Shown here in pieces: positions 36,949 through 48,684 of a stretch of 64,000 nucleotides of DNA. Source of the DNA: Bilabrum cf. latius (Eukaryota; Bigyra: Bicosoecida; Bigyra; Bicosoecida). How positions within the stretch are numbered: position 1 is the first letter of the stretch; every line of letters begins with the position of its first letter. The stretch is from positions 744,001-808,000 of the forward strand of contig OZ237750.1 of NCBI GenBank assembly GCA_965178125.1, read 5' to 3'. The position numbers were made by a program, and so were the translations under genes. A model generated the notes under the pieces. That model saw only the letters and a list, made by a program, of their open reading frames with translations, was not told where the DNA came from and made no database searches.

Positions 36949-38442
36949 ATGCGATGTGGCCAGGCAATTATGTCTTCTCTAGCTATTGCCGTATCGGTCG
37001 GGTATGCGGCTAAAGCGGTTCGGCCGCTCGGCTGGACGGCCCATCAGAGTTTCCTGCAGCACCGGGCAGGGATCGTGGCAAGCTCGACGGAAGGTGCTGC
37101 ACCCAAAACGCAATATTTCTAGGATCAAAAGCTCGATCATTTCGAGCAGTCTTCTAAAACTTGGACGCAACGGTTCTGGGTGAACGACACCTTCCACACG
37201 GGAGGGGATGCGCCGGTTATGGTCTTCATCAGTGGGGAAGGCGCAGGGGCGCCGTTCTGGGTTTCTGAGTCGGAGGCCACCTACTTTGCGGAGCAGTACG
37301 GTGGGCTTGTGATCGAACTGGAGCATCGCTTCTACGGCGCGAGCTTTCCTACTGAGGATGCGAGCACCGACAATTTGCGGTACCTGTCCAGCGAGCAGGC
37401 GCTGGCAGACCTCGCGTGGTTCCAGCTCTACGCGCAGAAGGAGCTGAACGTGGGGCCAAACGCCAAGTGGGTCACGTACGGTGGCTCGTACGCGGGGGCG
37501 CTCGCCGCGTTCGCGCGCCGCAAGTACTCTAGCATCCACGCGGCCGTGTCAGCGAGCGGCCCCGTGCAGGCCCAGTACGATTTCGCGGGGTACATGGACC
37601 AGGTGACCGAGTCCCTGGGCATGGCCGAGGTGGGCGGCAGCGAGCAGTGCCAGGACGCCGTGCGGATCGCCTTCCAGAACGTCTCCCAGGTGCTCTCCTC
37701 GGGGAACAAGGACTCCATCGGGGCCCTGTCCCAGCGGTTCAAGTCGTGCACCCCCCCTCTCACCGGGGACGACCAGTGGCTCTTCTCTATGCAGCTGACC
37801 GACGCCTTTGCCGGCACCGTGCAGTACAACGGTGAGGGGCAGCAGTACACCATCGAGACGCTGTGCCAGCAGATGCTGCTGCCTGCTTTCAAGGACCCGC
37901 TGGCCGCCCTGGTGAACGTGAGCAACTCGATGCTCGGAGAGGAGAAGTGCTTCTCGCCCAGCTGGGACGACTACATCAAGGAGCTCAGCGATGACACTCT
38001 AGCACCCGAGACGGGCGTGGGAATCCGCCAGTGGACATACCAAACCTGCTCACAGTTTGGATATTACCAAGCATGCCACCAGGGCGACCCCAACTGCGCC
38101 TTCAACCCCTAGCTGGGCCTGGACCAGTTCGGCAAGACGTGCCAGCAGGTCTTCGGCATCTCGGAGCAGGACAACAGGGACTCGATCGACTTTGTCAACC
38201 AGTACTACGGGGGCAACTCGACCGAGGCGGCCGGTACGAGGATTGCCTACACGAGCGGGAACGTCGACCCCTGGCACAGGCTAGCGGTGCAGCGGGCGCC
38301 CGAGGGCAGCGAGTACGTCGCCGTGGTGGTGGACGGGGCGGCGCACTGCCGCACGCTGTACTACCCCCGTGAGGATGACCCGGAGCCCGTCAAGCAGGCG
38401 CACAAGGCCATCGGGGAGGCACTCGCGAAGTGGTTGGCCTGA
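36949..38442 (+). CDS. Serine carboxypeptidase S28 (PRCP/DPP7 family), secreted or lysosomal
   Basis: A single frame of 497 residues from the ATG at 36,949 to TGA; TAG occurs at 37,120 and 38,110, both in frame. A signal-type N-terminus (MRCGQAIMSSLAIAVSVGYA) precedes the family opener QKLDHFEQSSKTWTQRFW. The nucleophile Ser180 lies in YGGSYAG, the acid Asp is in NVDPWHRLAV and the His is in AAHCRTLYYP. VIELEHRFYG and YQTCSQFGYYQ are also characteristic. S28 enzymes cleave Pro-Xaa bonds at the C-terminus or X-Pro dipeptides at the N-terminus in acidic compartments; which of these applies cannot be told from the sequence. Length matches the family (about 480-500 residues). Translated with standard stops the gene would break into three pieces. 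Confidence 0.93.
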
Positions 38443-38754
38443 TGAGGCGCGGGTGGTCGTGCTTGTGCCGTCTCGCGTCGTTCTCTCCGTTTCTGCATGT
38501 GGCTGGCGTGGTGTTTGGAATTGCCATTCGGACTGCAGCTACCCTTGAGCGCGGCAGCTTTGCCCAGGCAGTGCATTTGTGATCGAATCACTTGCTGGGC
38601 TGGAGCCCTGCCGCGTACTTGGGGTGTCGCTGGCTCGAGTTGCTTGACAGATTTCACTGCCATTGGTTCTCCTTCTCAAGTGGAACAGTCAGGCATCTTG
38701 CTAGTAATTTTCCAGCGGATCTTGAAGAAAATCCATCATAGATCCTCCTCTAAA
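38443..38754. other. Intergenic spacer upstream of GALC
   Basis: About 312 bp between two same-strand hydrolase genes. No supported gene is visible. It should hold the 3' UTR of the S28 peptidase and the promoter of galactocerebrosidase. The last 80 bp become AT-richer. Confidence 0.5.
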
Positions 38755-41687
38755 ATGCGTTCCTTAGCACGTGCAGTCGTGGCATGCTGCAGCGTGGGTG
38801 CTTTCGCATCGCAGATCGATATCGACTTCTCGAGCGCCGCGAGGCGATTCGATGGAGTTGGCGCGCTGAGCGGAGGCGGCGGAGTAACCCGCCTTTTAGT
38901 CGACTACGAGGACCCCGATGTCCGGTCAGATGTACTTGATGCGCTGTTCAAGCCCATGGCTGGGGCATCCCTGCACTGGCTGAAAGGTAAGGTGGATCTA
39001 GCACTGCTCGTCATCGACCGATTCCCCCCGGGTATCCCCCGCTACAAAACATCATATCCTACGCTAGCGCACTCCAACTCGCAGTGGAGATCGGAGGTGA
39101 CACGGACTCCACAGAGGGGACTGAACCCAGCCACATGCACACCAAAACCGATCTTTGCTATTATCGCGGCTACGAGTGGTGGATGATGACCGAAGCTCGC
39201 AAGAGAAACCCAGACATTGAGCTGTACGGCCTGTCCTGGGGTGTTCCGGGGTGGATCGGAGGCGGGGAGTTCTTCAGCGAAGACAACGTGGGCTATCACG
39301 TGTCTTGGCTGGAGGGCGCCCGAGACGCCCACAACCTCGGCTCTGACTTTGTGATGGGCCAGTGGAATGAGCGAGACTACAACGTTGACTGGACTATTGC
39401 CCTGCGGAAGGCAATGGACAGCGCGGGGTTCAACGATTCTCGCGTCATCGTCGCCGACAACGAGTGGGCTCCTATCCAGGACCTCATCCAGAACGCTTCC
39501 TTCCGCGAGGCAGTGGACATCGTGGGCGTGCACTACCCCGACACTGGCAAGCGCCTGCCCCCACCCCCGGGCGCCCTAGAGCTGAACATGCCATTGTGGG
39601 CCTCTGAGTTCTGGGACCTCGGCCAGGTGAACGACTGGCAGGGTGCCCTTCGGCTTGCCCAGAACATCAACGACAACTACGTGATGGGCACGATCACGGG
39701 GCACATCATCTGGAACACCATGTTCTCCTGGTACGCCATCCTCCCCTTCTCTAAGCCGGACGACTCCACCAGCGGCATGGGTCACGGCGTGGTGGCCGCA
39801 GCTCAGCCGTGGAGCGGGCACTGGGTCGTGTCTCCGACCGCCTATGCAGCAGCGCACACCACGCAGTTTGCCATGCCGGGGTGGCACTATCTCAATCAGA
39901 GCACGGGCGCTAGCAGTCCGGGAGGCGCGGGCAGCCTGCCAGGTGGCGGCACGTACTTGACTCTCCTCTCCGGAGACGGCAAGGATTTCTCCATCGTGAT
40001 TGTCACCGCAGGCGCGTCCAAGCCTCAGTCCGTCACCTTCAAGCTCCAGGGGGCCCCTGCAGGCACGGGTTCTCTCCCCAGAAGAACCCCTCGCCCGGAC
40101 AAGAGAACCGCGAGGGCGCGCCGGGCCAGTGGCCTGCCCGAGGTGGAGCCGCCGGTGGCGCAGCGTGGCAACTCCGGTCCGTCAAGCCTGCACGCATGGC
40201 GCACCACGGAGCCCGTTCGCTTCCAGCAGCTCCCCGACGTAGCCGTTGGAACGGACGGCGCTTTCACCATCGAACTTGAGGCTGGGGCCATATACACGTT
40301 GACCACAACGTCGGGCCAGGGCAGAGCGGAGCCAAGCAAGCCGATCCAGCCGTCTGCCCCTTTCCCATTCCCCTACTCTGACGACTTCAACAGCTACGAC
40401 CCGAACCGGTACTACTCCAAGTACTTTAGCGATCTCGCCGGCGTCTTCACCCTGAACGACCACCCGACCAAGCCCCAGACGTGGGAGTCCAGCGGCACCA
40501 CGGCGACCTAGTCCAGAAACGGCACGGTCTCGGACTCGGCCACATCAAACACCCCTTACCTGCGGCAGGTGATCACCCAGCGGCCCATCGCGTGGACGGC
40601 GAATCCGGACCCCTCCTCCATCATCGGAGACTTCAACGACCCGTCCACACACCCGGGCCAGCTGTGGAGCCCCAACATCACGCTGCAGATAGATGGCCGC
40701 ATTGACGCCTACACCCCGGGGGGCGGACGCGCCGGCGTGTCAATGGAGGCATGCAGCAAGGACGACGACGCGCAGGGCTGGACCGTGTCGGAGGTGTCCG
40801 GATCTCCGGGATATTTCGAGCTGCGGGGCCACGATGGCAGGAGCAGCAGGAGCAGCAGCAGCAGCAGCAAGACAGGGCATGGAAGCTCACCCGGCGTGGG
40901 CAGCATGTTCGCAGAGGAGCCGACCTGCCTTGCAGTGAACGGCACCTATCAGCCCATCGCGGGGGCGTCCATGGTGGTGCACCAGCCCTGCGCGTGGGGC
41001 CCAGCGTCCTCTCGGCAGTGGACCCTGGACAAGTCCTCGGGGCACATCTCCAACAGCCAGGGCCTGTGCGTGGACATTGCCGCTGCTTCCAAGAGCCCCG
41101 GTGCGGCAGTAGTGGCCTGGCCCTGCAAGAGCCCGCCGGATGACGACAACGAGAAGTGGGGGCTCCCAAGCTCGGATCCATCGGGGCCCGTAGTGCACCT
41201 GCTGTCGAGCTTCAATGGCCTGTGCGCGGAACGGCAGCCAGCCCCAGGTGCGAGCGGCAACGGCACGTACCTGAGCCTGTGCGGGCATGTGGCGACCTTC
41301 AACAGGAAGCCCGTCCCTTTGCCAGGGTACTGCGGGGAGGTGCACCCTGCGGGAGAAGATGGGAGCGGGTAGGCTCGCTGGGTGCTTCGATTTGAGACGG
41401 AGGTGCTGGCACAGGGCACCATCAACGGGACGGTACAGCTTGGCGACTGGCAGCGCATGCGGCTCGACCTCCAGGGCGCGGGATCAGGAGCGGAGGTGGG
41501 TGGCGGTTCGGTTTTGGTTCGGGATGGTCCACCTGTGGGCGTGCGGTTCAGCTTGAATGGTACCACGCTGCATCAGGGGCGCTACACGAGCGGTCTGGGG
41601 TATGGTATGGCTGGAATCGGGTGCGGCTACCATTTCGCCAGCTTTGACAATTTTAACGCAGCGCCGTTGCATGCTGATTTGAGCTGA
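38755..41687 (+). CDS. GALC: Galactocerebrosidase (GH59) with inserted ricin-B lectin module
   Basis: Exons 38755-38986 and 39085-41687 (98-nt intron) give 944 residues ending at TGA, with TAG at 40,509 and 41,370. A signal peptide (MRSLARAVVACCSVGAFAS) precedes FDGVGALSGGG and LLVDYEDP, as in animal GALC. The acid/base Glu lies in QWNERDYN (about residue 173) and the nucleophile Glu in LWASEFWD (about 252). YRGYEWWMMTEARKRNP and EPWSGH-like QPWSGHWVV are also conserved. The enzyme removes galactose from galactosylceramide in lysosomes. The C-terminal lectin domain (FASFDNFNA) is split by about 170 extra residues (about 40,840-41,380) with a poly-Ser stretch and CL...QW repeats typical of ricin-type beta-trefoils (SRQWTL, NEKWGL), which human GALC lacks. 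Confidence 0.95.
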
Positions 41688-42296
41688 GACCAATAGCGGG
41701 CCAACCGTGCATGTTTTTACGGAAGCCCGGTAACACGCGGCAGAAGTCCCTTGACCATGCTCCTATCGCGGCGGGCGTGTTCTCCGTGAGGGGCTTCAGC
41801 CCAAGCGCCATGAATGCCGCGAATGCCTCCACTGGCAATGAGTTGCGCCCCCAGTCTGCCATCCTGCTGTGCGAGTAGTCGTAGACGGCGCTGGGTCCTT
41901 GGCAGGCTTCAAAGCAGTGCTGCTGCTGCGCTGAGGGTACACAAGGATGCGGGTGGGGAAAGCGGGCTTCGACGTCGGGGGCAGTCTTTCAGCGAGTGGC
42001 TGGAGTAGGAGAGGAACGTGCGAAGGTGAGGCGGGGGCAGGCTGCGTCTCCGCCGATACCGAGTGCTCATGAATCATGATGTTACGAACGAAAGGAATGC
42101 ATTACACACGCATCAATAAGTCCGAACGACGGTTTGGGGCGGGCCAATGGCGGGTCGAATACGAGGTCGGTTAGGGGGGAGGATCGATCGGATCGGATTC
42201 AAAAATACACGCTATTATTGTATAATTCTTATTTTCTACCGTTTGGCTTATTGACATCCTAATGACTCGAATAGAAATTCGTTCGAATTAATACCC
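41688..42296. other. Intergenic region with an AT-rich block
   Basis: About 0.6 kb between GALC and the LRR gene. No gene is supported. From about 42,190 to 42,330 the base composition drops sharply to AT-rich (including a TTATTGTATAATTC segment), unlike the GC-rich coding DNA, and is a likely promoter or 5' UTR for the LRR gene. Confidence 0.55.
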
Positions 42297-45200
42297 ATGA
42301 AAATAAAAGAATAGTTTAAGTGGAGGCTGTCCGTGAGATATCTCAGTGATTCTCGTGCTTCGTAAACAAACTTGAGGGCATTTGTTGGATGCAATTCCGG
42401 CTACAGTTGATTTTAACTTTCGCAGTTATAGCAGGCGATCAAGACTGGCAGGGCAAAGAAATCCAATGATAGAATACACGCTGCCTCGTGCGGAATGACA
42501 ACAGTGGGATAGCTCGGGCCAGGCTTCAGAGCTGCAGCCGTACAGCAACTGCTGCTAGGCCACAATCGGTTGGAGAACGCAAAGGGACTTCAGCAGTTCA
42601 TTAACCTCAGGAAATTGTCTCTAGCTGGAAATCTCATGCGAGACGAAGACGACTTCTTGCCATACTTGAGAAACTTGCGGTGCTTGTCACATCTCTCCAT
42701 TCGGGGTAACGCTGTCGCCCGGCTGCCAGACACCCGACTCAAAGTTGTCGCTGCCCTGCCTTAGCTACAATGCATTGATGGTTGCGTGAGAGTTAAAGGA
42801 AGCTGCCTCCCTCAACACTGCTCGTCGAAGTCAATCGAGTGTAGCTTGATCCAACCGCATGCTGCAAACGATCGCAGGATATCAAGGACAGCGAACGGCA
42901 TCTAGCCAGCGCGCTGTGGCAGCGGTCTACGAGACTTGTGAATCGAGTGTGTGCTGCATTGTATAGGGCCGATCGGCTCATCGCAGCCTGCGGCACCATC
43001 CGCGCGCACGCCGAGCTCAGGCGCCGGGTGGACCAGGACGGGGCCAGGTTCTGCCTGCCGCCGGGTGTGGGCATGCCCAGGCCGAGCCCTTTTCGTCCCA
43101 ATGTCGGTGCAATTATGGAAGTTTTGATGAATGAACCGCCTACTGGTGAGAGTCCAGCGCTCCTGTGTGACGCGTTTCAGTTGGCTAGCTGTCTTGCTCC
43201 AGGGTGCCGCGTGGCCGTGTCTTCCTACTTGACCCTGTCCCGATGAACGCTCCTCTGCTTGTTTCTGTGCCGCAGAAACGTTTGTGAACAGTGCCAGGCG
43301 CAGAGTTCGCCAGGCCATCGCTGCATTGTTCGAGAAAGCTGCAGCAAGGAACCGCCGGCTGCTTCGTAAGGCATCGAGTAGAAAGGCGACGGGCAGAGCT
43401 GCTGCTGCCGGGGCACCGACACAGGCACATGGAACCACAGGAGAAATTGCGGAGCACAGGCCCAACCATCGTGGCCTGAAGACTCGCCCGGCAGTGCCAA
43501 CTGCAGCTGCATCTGAGTCCCACTCAAAACAAGCGAGCATAGGTGACCCACAGAGTGGTCCTGCCAAGGGACAGGGGAGGCGGTAGAAGCGCGCAAACGC
43601 AGCAAGCGTGACCGGCCCTGGACCTGATCTTGCCGTGCCATCGCCATAGCCGACGTATGCGAGCCTTGCTGCAGGTCGCGAAAGACAACGACTGCAGCGG
43701 GTGTCCCCTGGGTCCGACAGCGCACCGCGAGGCAAAGCTCCGCCGCCCAAAGCGAGCGCAAGTAGCCGAGGCGCACTAGATGCAGATCCGTTGGACGGCT
43801 TGCCCGAGATCAGCTCTTCCACCGTGTCCCCAGAGCTGGCGGCGCTGCACAGGGCCCAGGCACGAGTGCTCGCCAACGCGCTCGATGCGGAGGCCGAGGC
43901 TTTGCGGGCCTGCGAGCGAGAGGCTGATCGGGACTTCCTCATGCAGAAACAGGTGGCTAGCAGAGACCCTGGAGGCCTGCGGGATGCAGTTATCGAGCAA
44001 GAAAGCAGACAGCGGCACAGGCTGCGTGCCATTGAGATGCTCGATCGCCGACACGCAGCTCGGCAAGGGCGCATGAGTGCCGCCAGTTCCGGCGCAGGGT
44101 AGACCCTGCACGCTCCCGATGGTGATGTTGGAAAGGGAATAGAGACAGCCGCTGGCGACCACGGGACGATCGCGAGCAGCAGTGGTACCGGGGCCAAAGC
44201 GGCAAAGGTGCACCCCGCGGGCTCCCTAGCTGCAAGTTCATCAGAACGGGGGGTTCCAAGTATACAATTGGCTAGGCATCGTTCACCCAAGTCTACAGCT
44301 ACAGGCGGACCGCGTAAAAGGGACGGTGCTCTGCAGCTCAAGGCATCCAAGGTATCAGCTGCGTTCTTGGATGGACCAATAGACCCAGTCGAGGCCAGCA
44401 GATATCGCGGACAAGGTCGTGCAGGTATTTAGGCCGCAACTGGCAGAAGCTACGGGCGGCGACCATCGTCGCAACGAGGGTCCCCAGCCCGCTCCCCGCG
44501 CCCTAGGTCTCACAGTGCAGCTGTTTACCAACAGGAAGTCTCGTCCCCGCCTCATCCACGGCCATTCCCCTCTACTGCGGCGCCCATGCCTCTTCACCGT
44601 CCCAATATACGCTCACATGTGGTTCAGGCAAAACAAGTGGCAAGCAAGGGGCGCCTTGTTCATGACAGTGGGACGATACGAGCAACTGGGACGCTCAAGC
44701 CGGGCATGGACTTCGAGGCACGGACATGGCGCACGGATGATTTCGGCACACCTAGCACCGCATCTACTCAAGGGCGCCGTCCGAGCCCCGAACAGGATGC
44801 CCGTGCTACTCTCCGTGCTAGCGGCCACTTGCCCTGGCTTGATGGTGAGCTTACGCAGCGCCTGCCCACCTCGCTCTGCGCGATGCAGCGCCAGATCGTC
44901 AGCATGGACCATGCTCTGTAGCGGGAGAGGCGGCGCAGGCATGATCGAGACACGCAGCATAGGATCGGACAGATGCAGCTGCTTTCAAGGCACGGGACTT
45001 CCCATGGCGATAGCAGTCCTGTGGTCATGCAGCGTGAGTCCAACAGACCGCCTCGAGAGGACGTGATTCAATCAGGTTTACTTCCAGCAGACAGAGCTGA
45101 TGCGTCTCCCACTGTGCCGAGGGGTGCAAGTGATCAAGAAGGACGAGTCAAGTGTGCGGCCAGCTCTAAGAGCAGTGGAGCTAGCACCTCCGATGAGGGT

Positions 45201-48200
45201 GAAGCTCCTTTGGGCGAGTCCAACACAGCGAGCGCACTACGCGCTGCTACCAATGACCAGTGCGCCTCTGGATCTACAGGGAAGCCATCTGGGACGCTTG
45301 ATCGTGTGGATACCGTGGTGCCAGTGGGGGCATCAAATGGCCCTGCAGGTCAGGATGCCAGCAGCGCAAATGCGGACGTGGACTCGGTGCTGACTCGTAG
45401 GGCTGACTCCAGCTCCCAGGACGCGGCCGAACGTGGCCCAAGCGCCAATGTGCTGGCCAAACCTCGGCCTGCAGCTGACAGATCTCCAGAGACAATTGAT
45501 GAGCAGGACTCTGCAAGAACTCGACAGCTTCACGCAGAGGCGGCCGCACTGTCAGCATCCCGCAGTGGTGTACACTGGTCCGTGCAAGAGCTTCGAGGTG
45601 CCGCGTACATCCCAACGAGGCTGTCGGTCCACAGCAGCGTGCCGACAACCAGCGCTGATCGTGTCCTTATTGCAGCCAGGACGACAGGCTTGCAGCCCGC
45701 GTTTGTTGCAGAGTAGTCCAGGGGGGCCGATGCAGGCAAGACGTCTGGTACATCTGAGCAGCTGCAGGCAGCCGATGAGACACTGGATGATTCCACTCCG
45801 GAGCCTCGCTCCATCGATCGGTTGGCTGTAGCACATGCTGCGGCTGCATTTATCGTGCCTGCGCGACCTCGCCAACGAAAGCTCCTGCCTTGGTCGCCCA
45901 CAAGGAGCAATGCTAGCGTCGCCCCGCGGAGCGTACATGCTGCTGAAGCGCCTGGTGTCCAGGACGGCACCGGGGTGGAGGCATCCGTTGCGGCTACTGG
46001 TGTCCAGGACGGCACCGGGGTGGAGGCATCCGTTGCGGCTACTGGTGTCCAGGACGGCACCGGGGTGGAGGCATCCGTTGCGGCTACTGGTGTCCAGGAC
46101 GGCACCGGGGTGGAGGCATCCGTTGCGGCTACTGGTGTCCAGGACGGCACCGGGGTGGAGGCATCCGTTGCGGCTACTGGTGTCCAGGACGGCACCGGGG
46201 TGGAGGCATCCGTTGCGGCTACTGGTGCCCAGGAGGAAATCGCCGCGTAGCGATCCATGTCACCTAATGCACCCAGTGAGCATCTTGCCTAGGTGGAGGC
46301 TGGGTCGCCGCAAATAAGTATGCCTGGCTCCAGCGCACCACCTAGTGAGTCGATTGCCACCTAGCGTGATGCATTGGACTAGCTGCCATCGGGCAGTTCA
46401 ACAATGCCCCCGCCTCCTGCTCGGGCACCAGAGGTCCAGTAGGTTGAGTCTCGCGCGTGTGACGCACTGCCAAGCGTGCCCACAGCCGAAATCCGGGACC
46501 CTGCAGGCTGGGCCTAGCCATGGTTGGCTACAAAAGCGACAGATACGGTAGCCGCGGCGGTATCTTCCAGCGTGACAGCCGCTGTTGCTTCCGCACTCAG
46601 CACAATTTAGGGCGTGCATGCAGATGCATACACGGGTCAGACTAGACCGGTTGCATCTACTGCAGCGCAGCTGCTGCCTGCAGCTGTTGCTGCCTCTGAA
46701 CGACAGACACGTGGCTATTCTTGCGCTCCCATGTCTGAGGGTGGCGATGCTCCAGCTGAGCCTGACGATGATCAGGGCATGCATAGCAAACAGGGCAGTG
46801 ATGAGCATGCCACTGCAATGAAGCGCCGCTCAAGGCAGAATCTACGGGCTGCCGCTGCCGCTGTCGTTCGAGCCAGGGTGGTTAGGCTTGGGCGGCAGAC
46901 GCTGAGACGAATGCGGAGCGAGCTGATGCGCAGGTTGCTGCAGGCGAACAGCGTCACCTAGGCGACAAGTCCGAGCAGCGCATCCAGGGAAGTGGGGGGG
47001 GCCATTCCCGCAGAACATGCAACGGATGCCGTGGTAGCACCATCGCGTACATCGGAGAGTGCTGTGCTGAAGCAAGGAGGCCCCCTTTCTGAGACACCCC
47101 CGAGGGCCATGCTCGGCAAGAGATTGCCGCACCGTCTGCATGCAAGCCCGCCCAAGGCAGCCCCATTGCCAAGATGCAAGACAGCCGCGAGTACTCTCCA
47201 TGATGTTAGTAGTGGCGGTGTGTCTGCCAAGCAGGCTGCCATGCCTGCTACACGCTTGCCAGTGCATCCCGAACCAGATGAATAGCTCAGCCCATCAGTA
47301 GTAGAAGAAAGCTGCCCGACTTCCATTCCGCAAGATGACAGTGCATCTTCTACAGCAGAGCCGTAGGTTTCTCTGCCACCTGGGACAGGCCCCAGCGGTG
47401 TGGAAGGTCCGGCAGGAGAGTCCCCTGTCAGTCGGAGCGCCCCTGCGAAATAGCAGTCGCTTGACAGGATGTAGCTAGAAAAAGAGGCCAGTTCTGGAGA
47501 AGGCGCGGGAGCTAGAACTAGGATTGACTTGCGATTGGTCAGGCGCGCATTCAAACAGCCAGATCGTGCTAGCAATGGGATGCGTCTCCATGCACAGTCG
47601 CCCTCCGAGAAAGCAAGGGCCCGGCTGGCTGCCCATCGTGTGGCAAGGCAATGGGACGGGAGCGATCACGTGAGGGATGCCGGTGATATACAGCACTCGC
47701 AGAGCAAAAGCGCCGTTGCCCAACGCGCCGGTGGAAAAGCTGCCTTATCCCAGCCGAGTGCCGACCCTGAGGTCGCCGTTCTTCGAAGCGGTGAATCCTC
47801 AGCGGCAAGGCTACATCGAATGCGAGCCGAAGCCGCGCTCGCCACTGCTCTGCACCGGGCCATGCGACAACAGCTGACGGCATCCACTGCGGCTCTGCTA
47901 TAGGAGAGCACTGCTCGGGACCAGCTAGAGAAGAAGCAGAGGGACCTGCAGAGTCGCAGCAACGCCCTCGCTAGACACGCTGCTGCGCTTCAGGAGCAGC
48001 TGGAAATGGCTCGCAGGGAGGCTGCAGATGCCACGATCAGCGCGGCCACGGGTGCAAGGAGCTTTAGTCGGAGCCTCGGGGTGGCCAGGCAGGCCACAGC
48101 ACGAGCAGAGAGCGAGCGAAATCGCTTGCAGGTATCTCTGGAGAGGGTACTGGAGGCTGCGACGGAGCAGCGGGGCAGGGCTGCGGCCCAGCTGGATACC

Positions 48201-48509
48201 ATGCAGAGGATGGCGATATCGGCGCAGCAGCGCGTCGCCCGCGCGGAGCACCAGATGCGGCGGGCTGCTGCGGCGGCCAGAGCCGTGATTGGGCGCTCGG
48301 ACAATCAGCGGCTGCAGGCGCAGGCGGCTGCCGCCGCTTGTAAACGCGCGTAGGCCGTCGCTGTAGCTGCTCAGCGGAGTGCCGAGGCTCGGCGAGCTGA
48401 GGCTGAAGAGGCCATGCAATCTGCTCGCATGCGATACGAGGCCGCGGAAGACGCACTGTTCGAGCACCGCCGTCTGGCAGCTTTGCAGCGTGGAACGTCT
48501 CGGTCATGA
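42297..48509 (+). CDS. Leucine-rich-repeat plus coiled-coil protein
   Basis: Exons 42297-42332, 42426-42785, 42878-43145 and 43276-48509 (introns of 93, 92 and 130 nt, all ending GCAG) give 1,965 residues ending at TGA, with about 24 in-frame TAGs. Exon 2 encodes LRRs (LRKLSLAGNLMRDEDDFLPY, LRCLSHLSIRGNAV) and ends in the LRR-cap motif LP-TAG-LQCIDG, where relatives have Gln, Lys or Glu. The cap continues correctly into exon 3 (DIKDSERHLASAL). The middle is long, Ser/Ala-rich and disordered, with a 15-residue repeat at 45,954-46,223. The last 200 residues form an Ala/Arg/Gln coiled coil. The N-terminal LRR plus long coiled coil recalls centrosomal or ciliary LRR proteins; no orthologue is certain. 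It converges with the asparaginase gene. Confidence 0.83.
45954..46223 (+). repeat. 45-bp tandem repeat, six perfect copies
   Basis: Six identical 45-bp units (starting GGTGTCCAGGACGGCACC) sit inside the LRR gene and encode six copies of GVQDGTGVEASVAAT. A seventh, degraded unit begins at 46,224. The absence of substitutions between copies indicates recent expansion. Confidence 0.95.
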
Positions 48510-48684
48510 GCCTAGTCTCTGGGCTCGTCGCAGCATGATTCGGTTATTATTGTGTATTGTTGACTGCACCAAGAGTAAGCGAGTGCAATGTACTCACATC
48601 ATTGGAAGCTTCATTGCTGAACACGACGAAGTATGCATTAAAAATCCCCTTTTTGAACACAGTGCTAAAAAACTCGGAAGCTAC

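Noticed and set aside
42902-44350. Long antisense frame (482 codons) opposite the LRR gene
   Set aside because: No recognisable domain, and it conflicts with the exon structure that restores the LRR cap on the plus strand.
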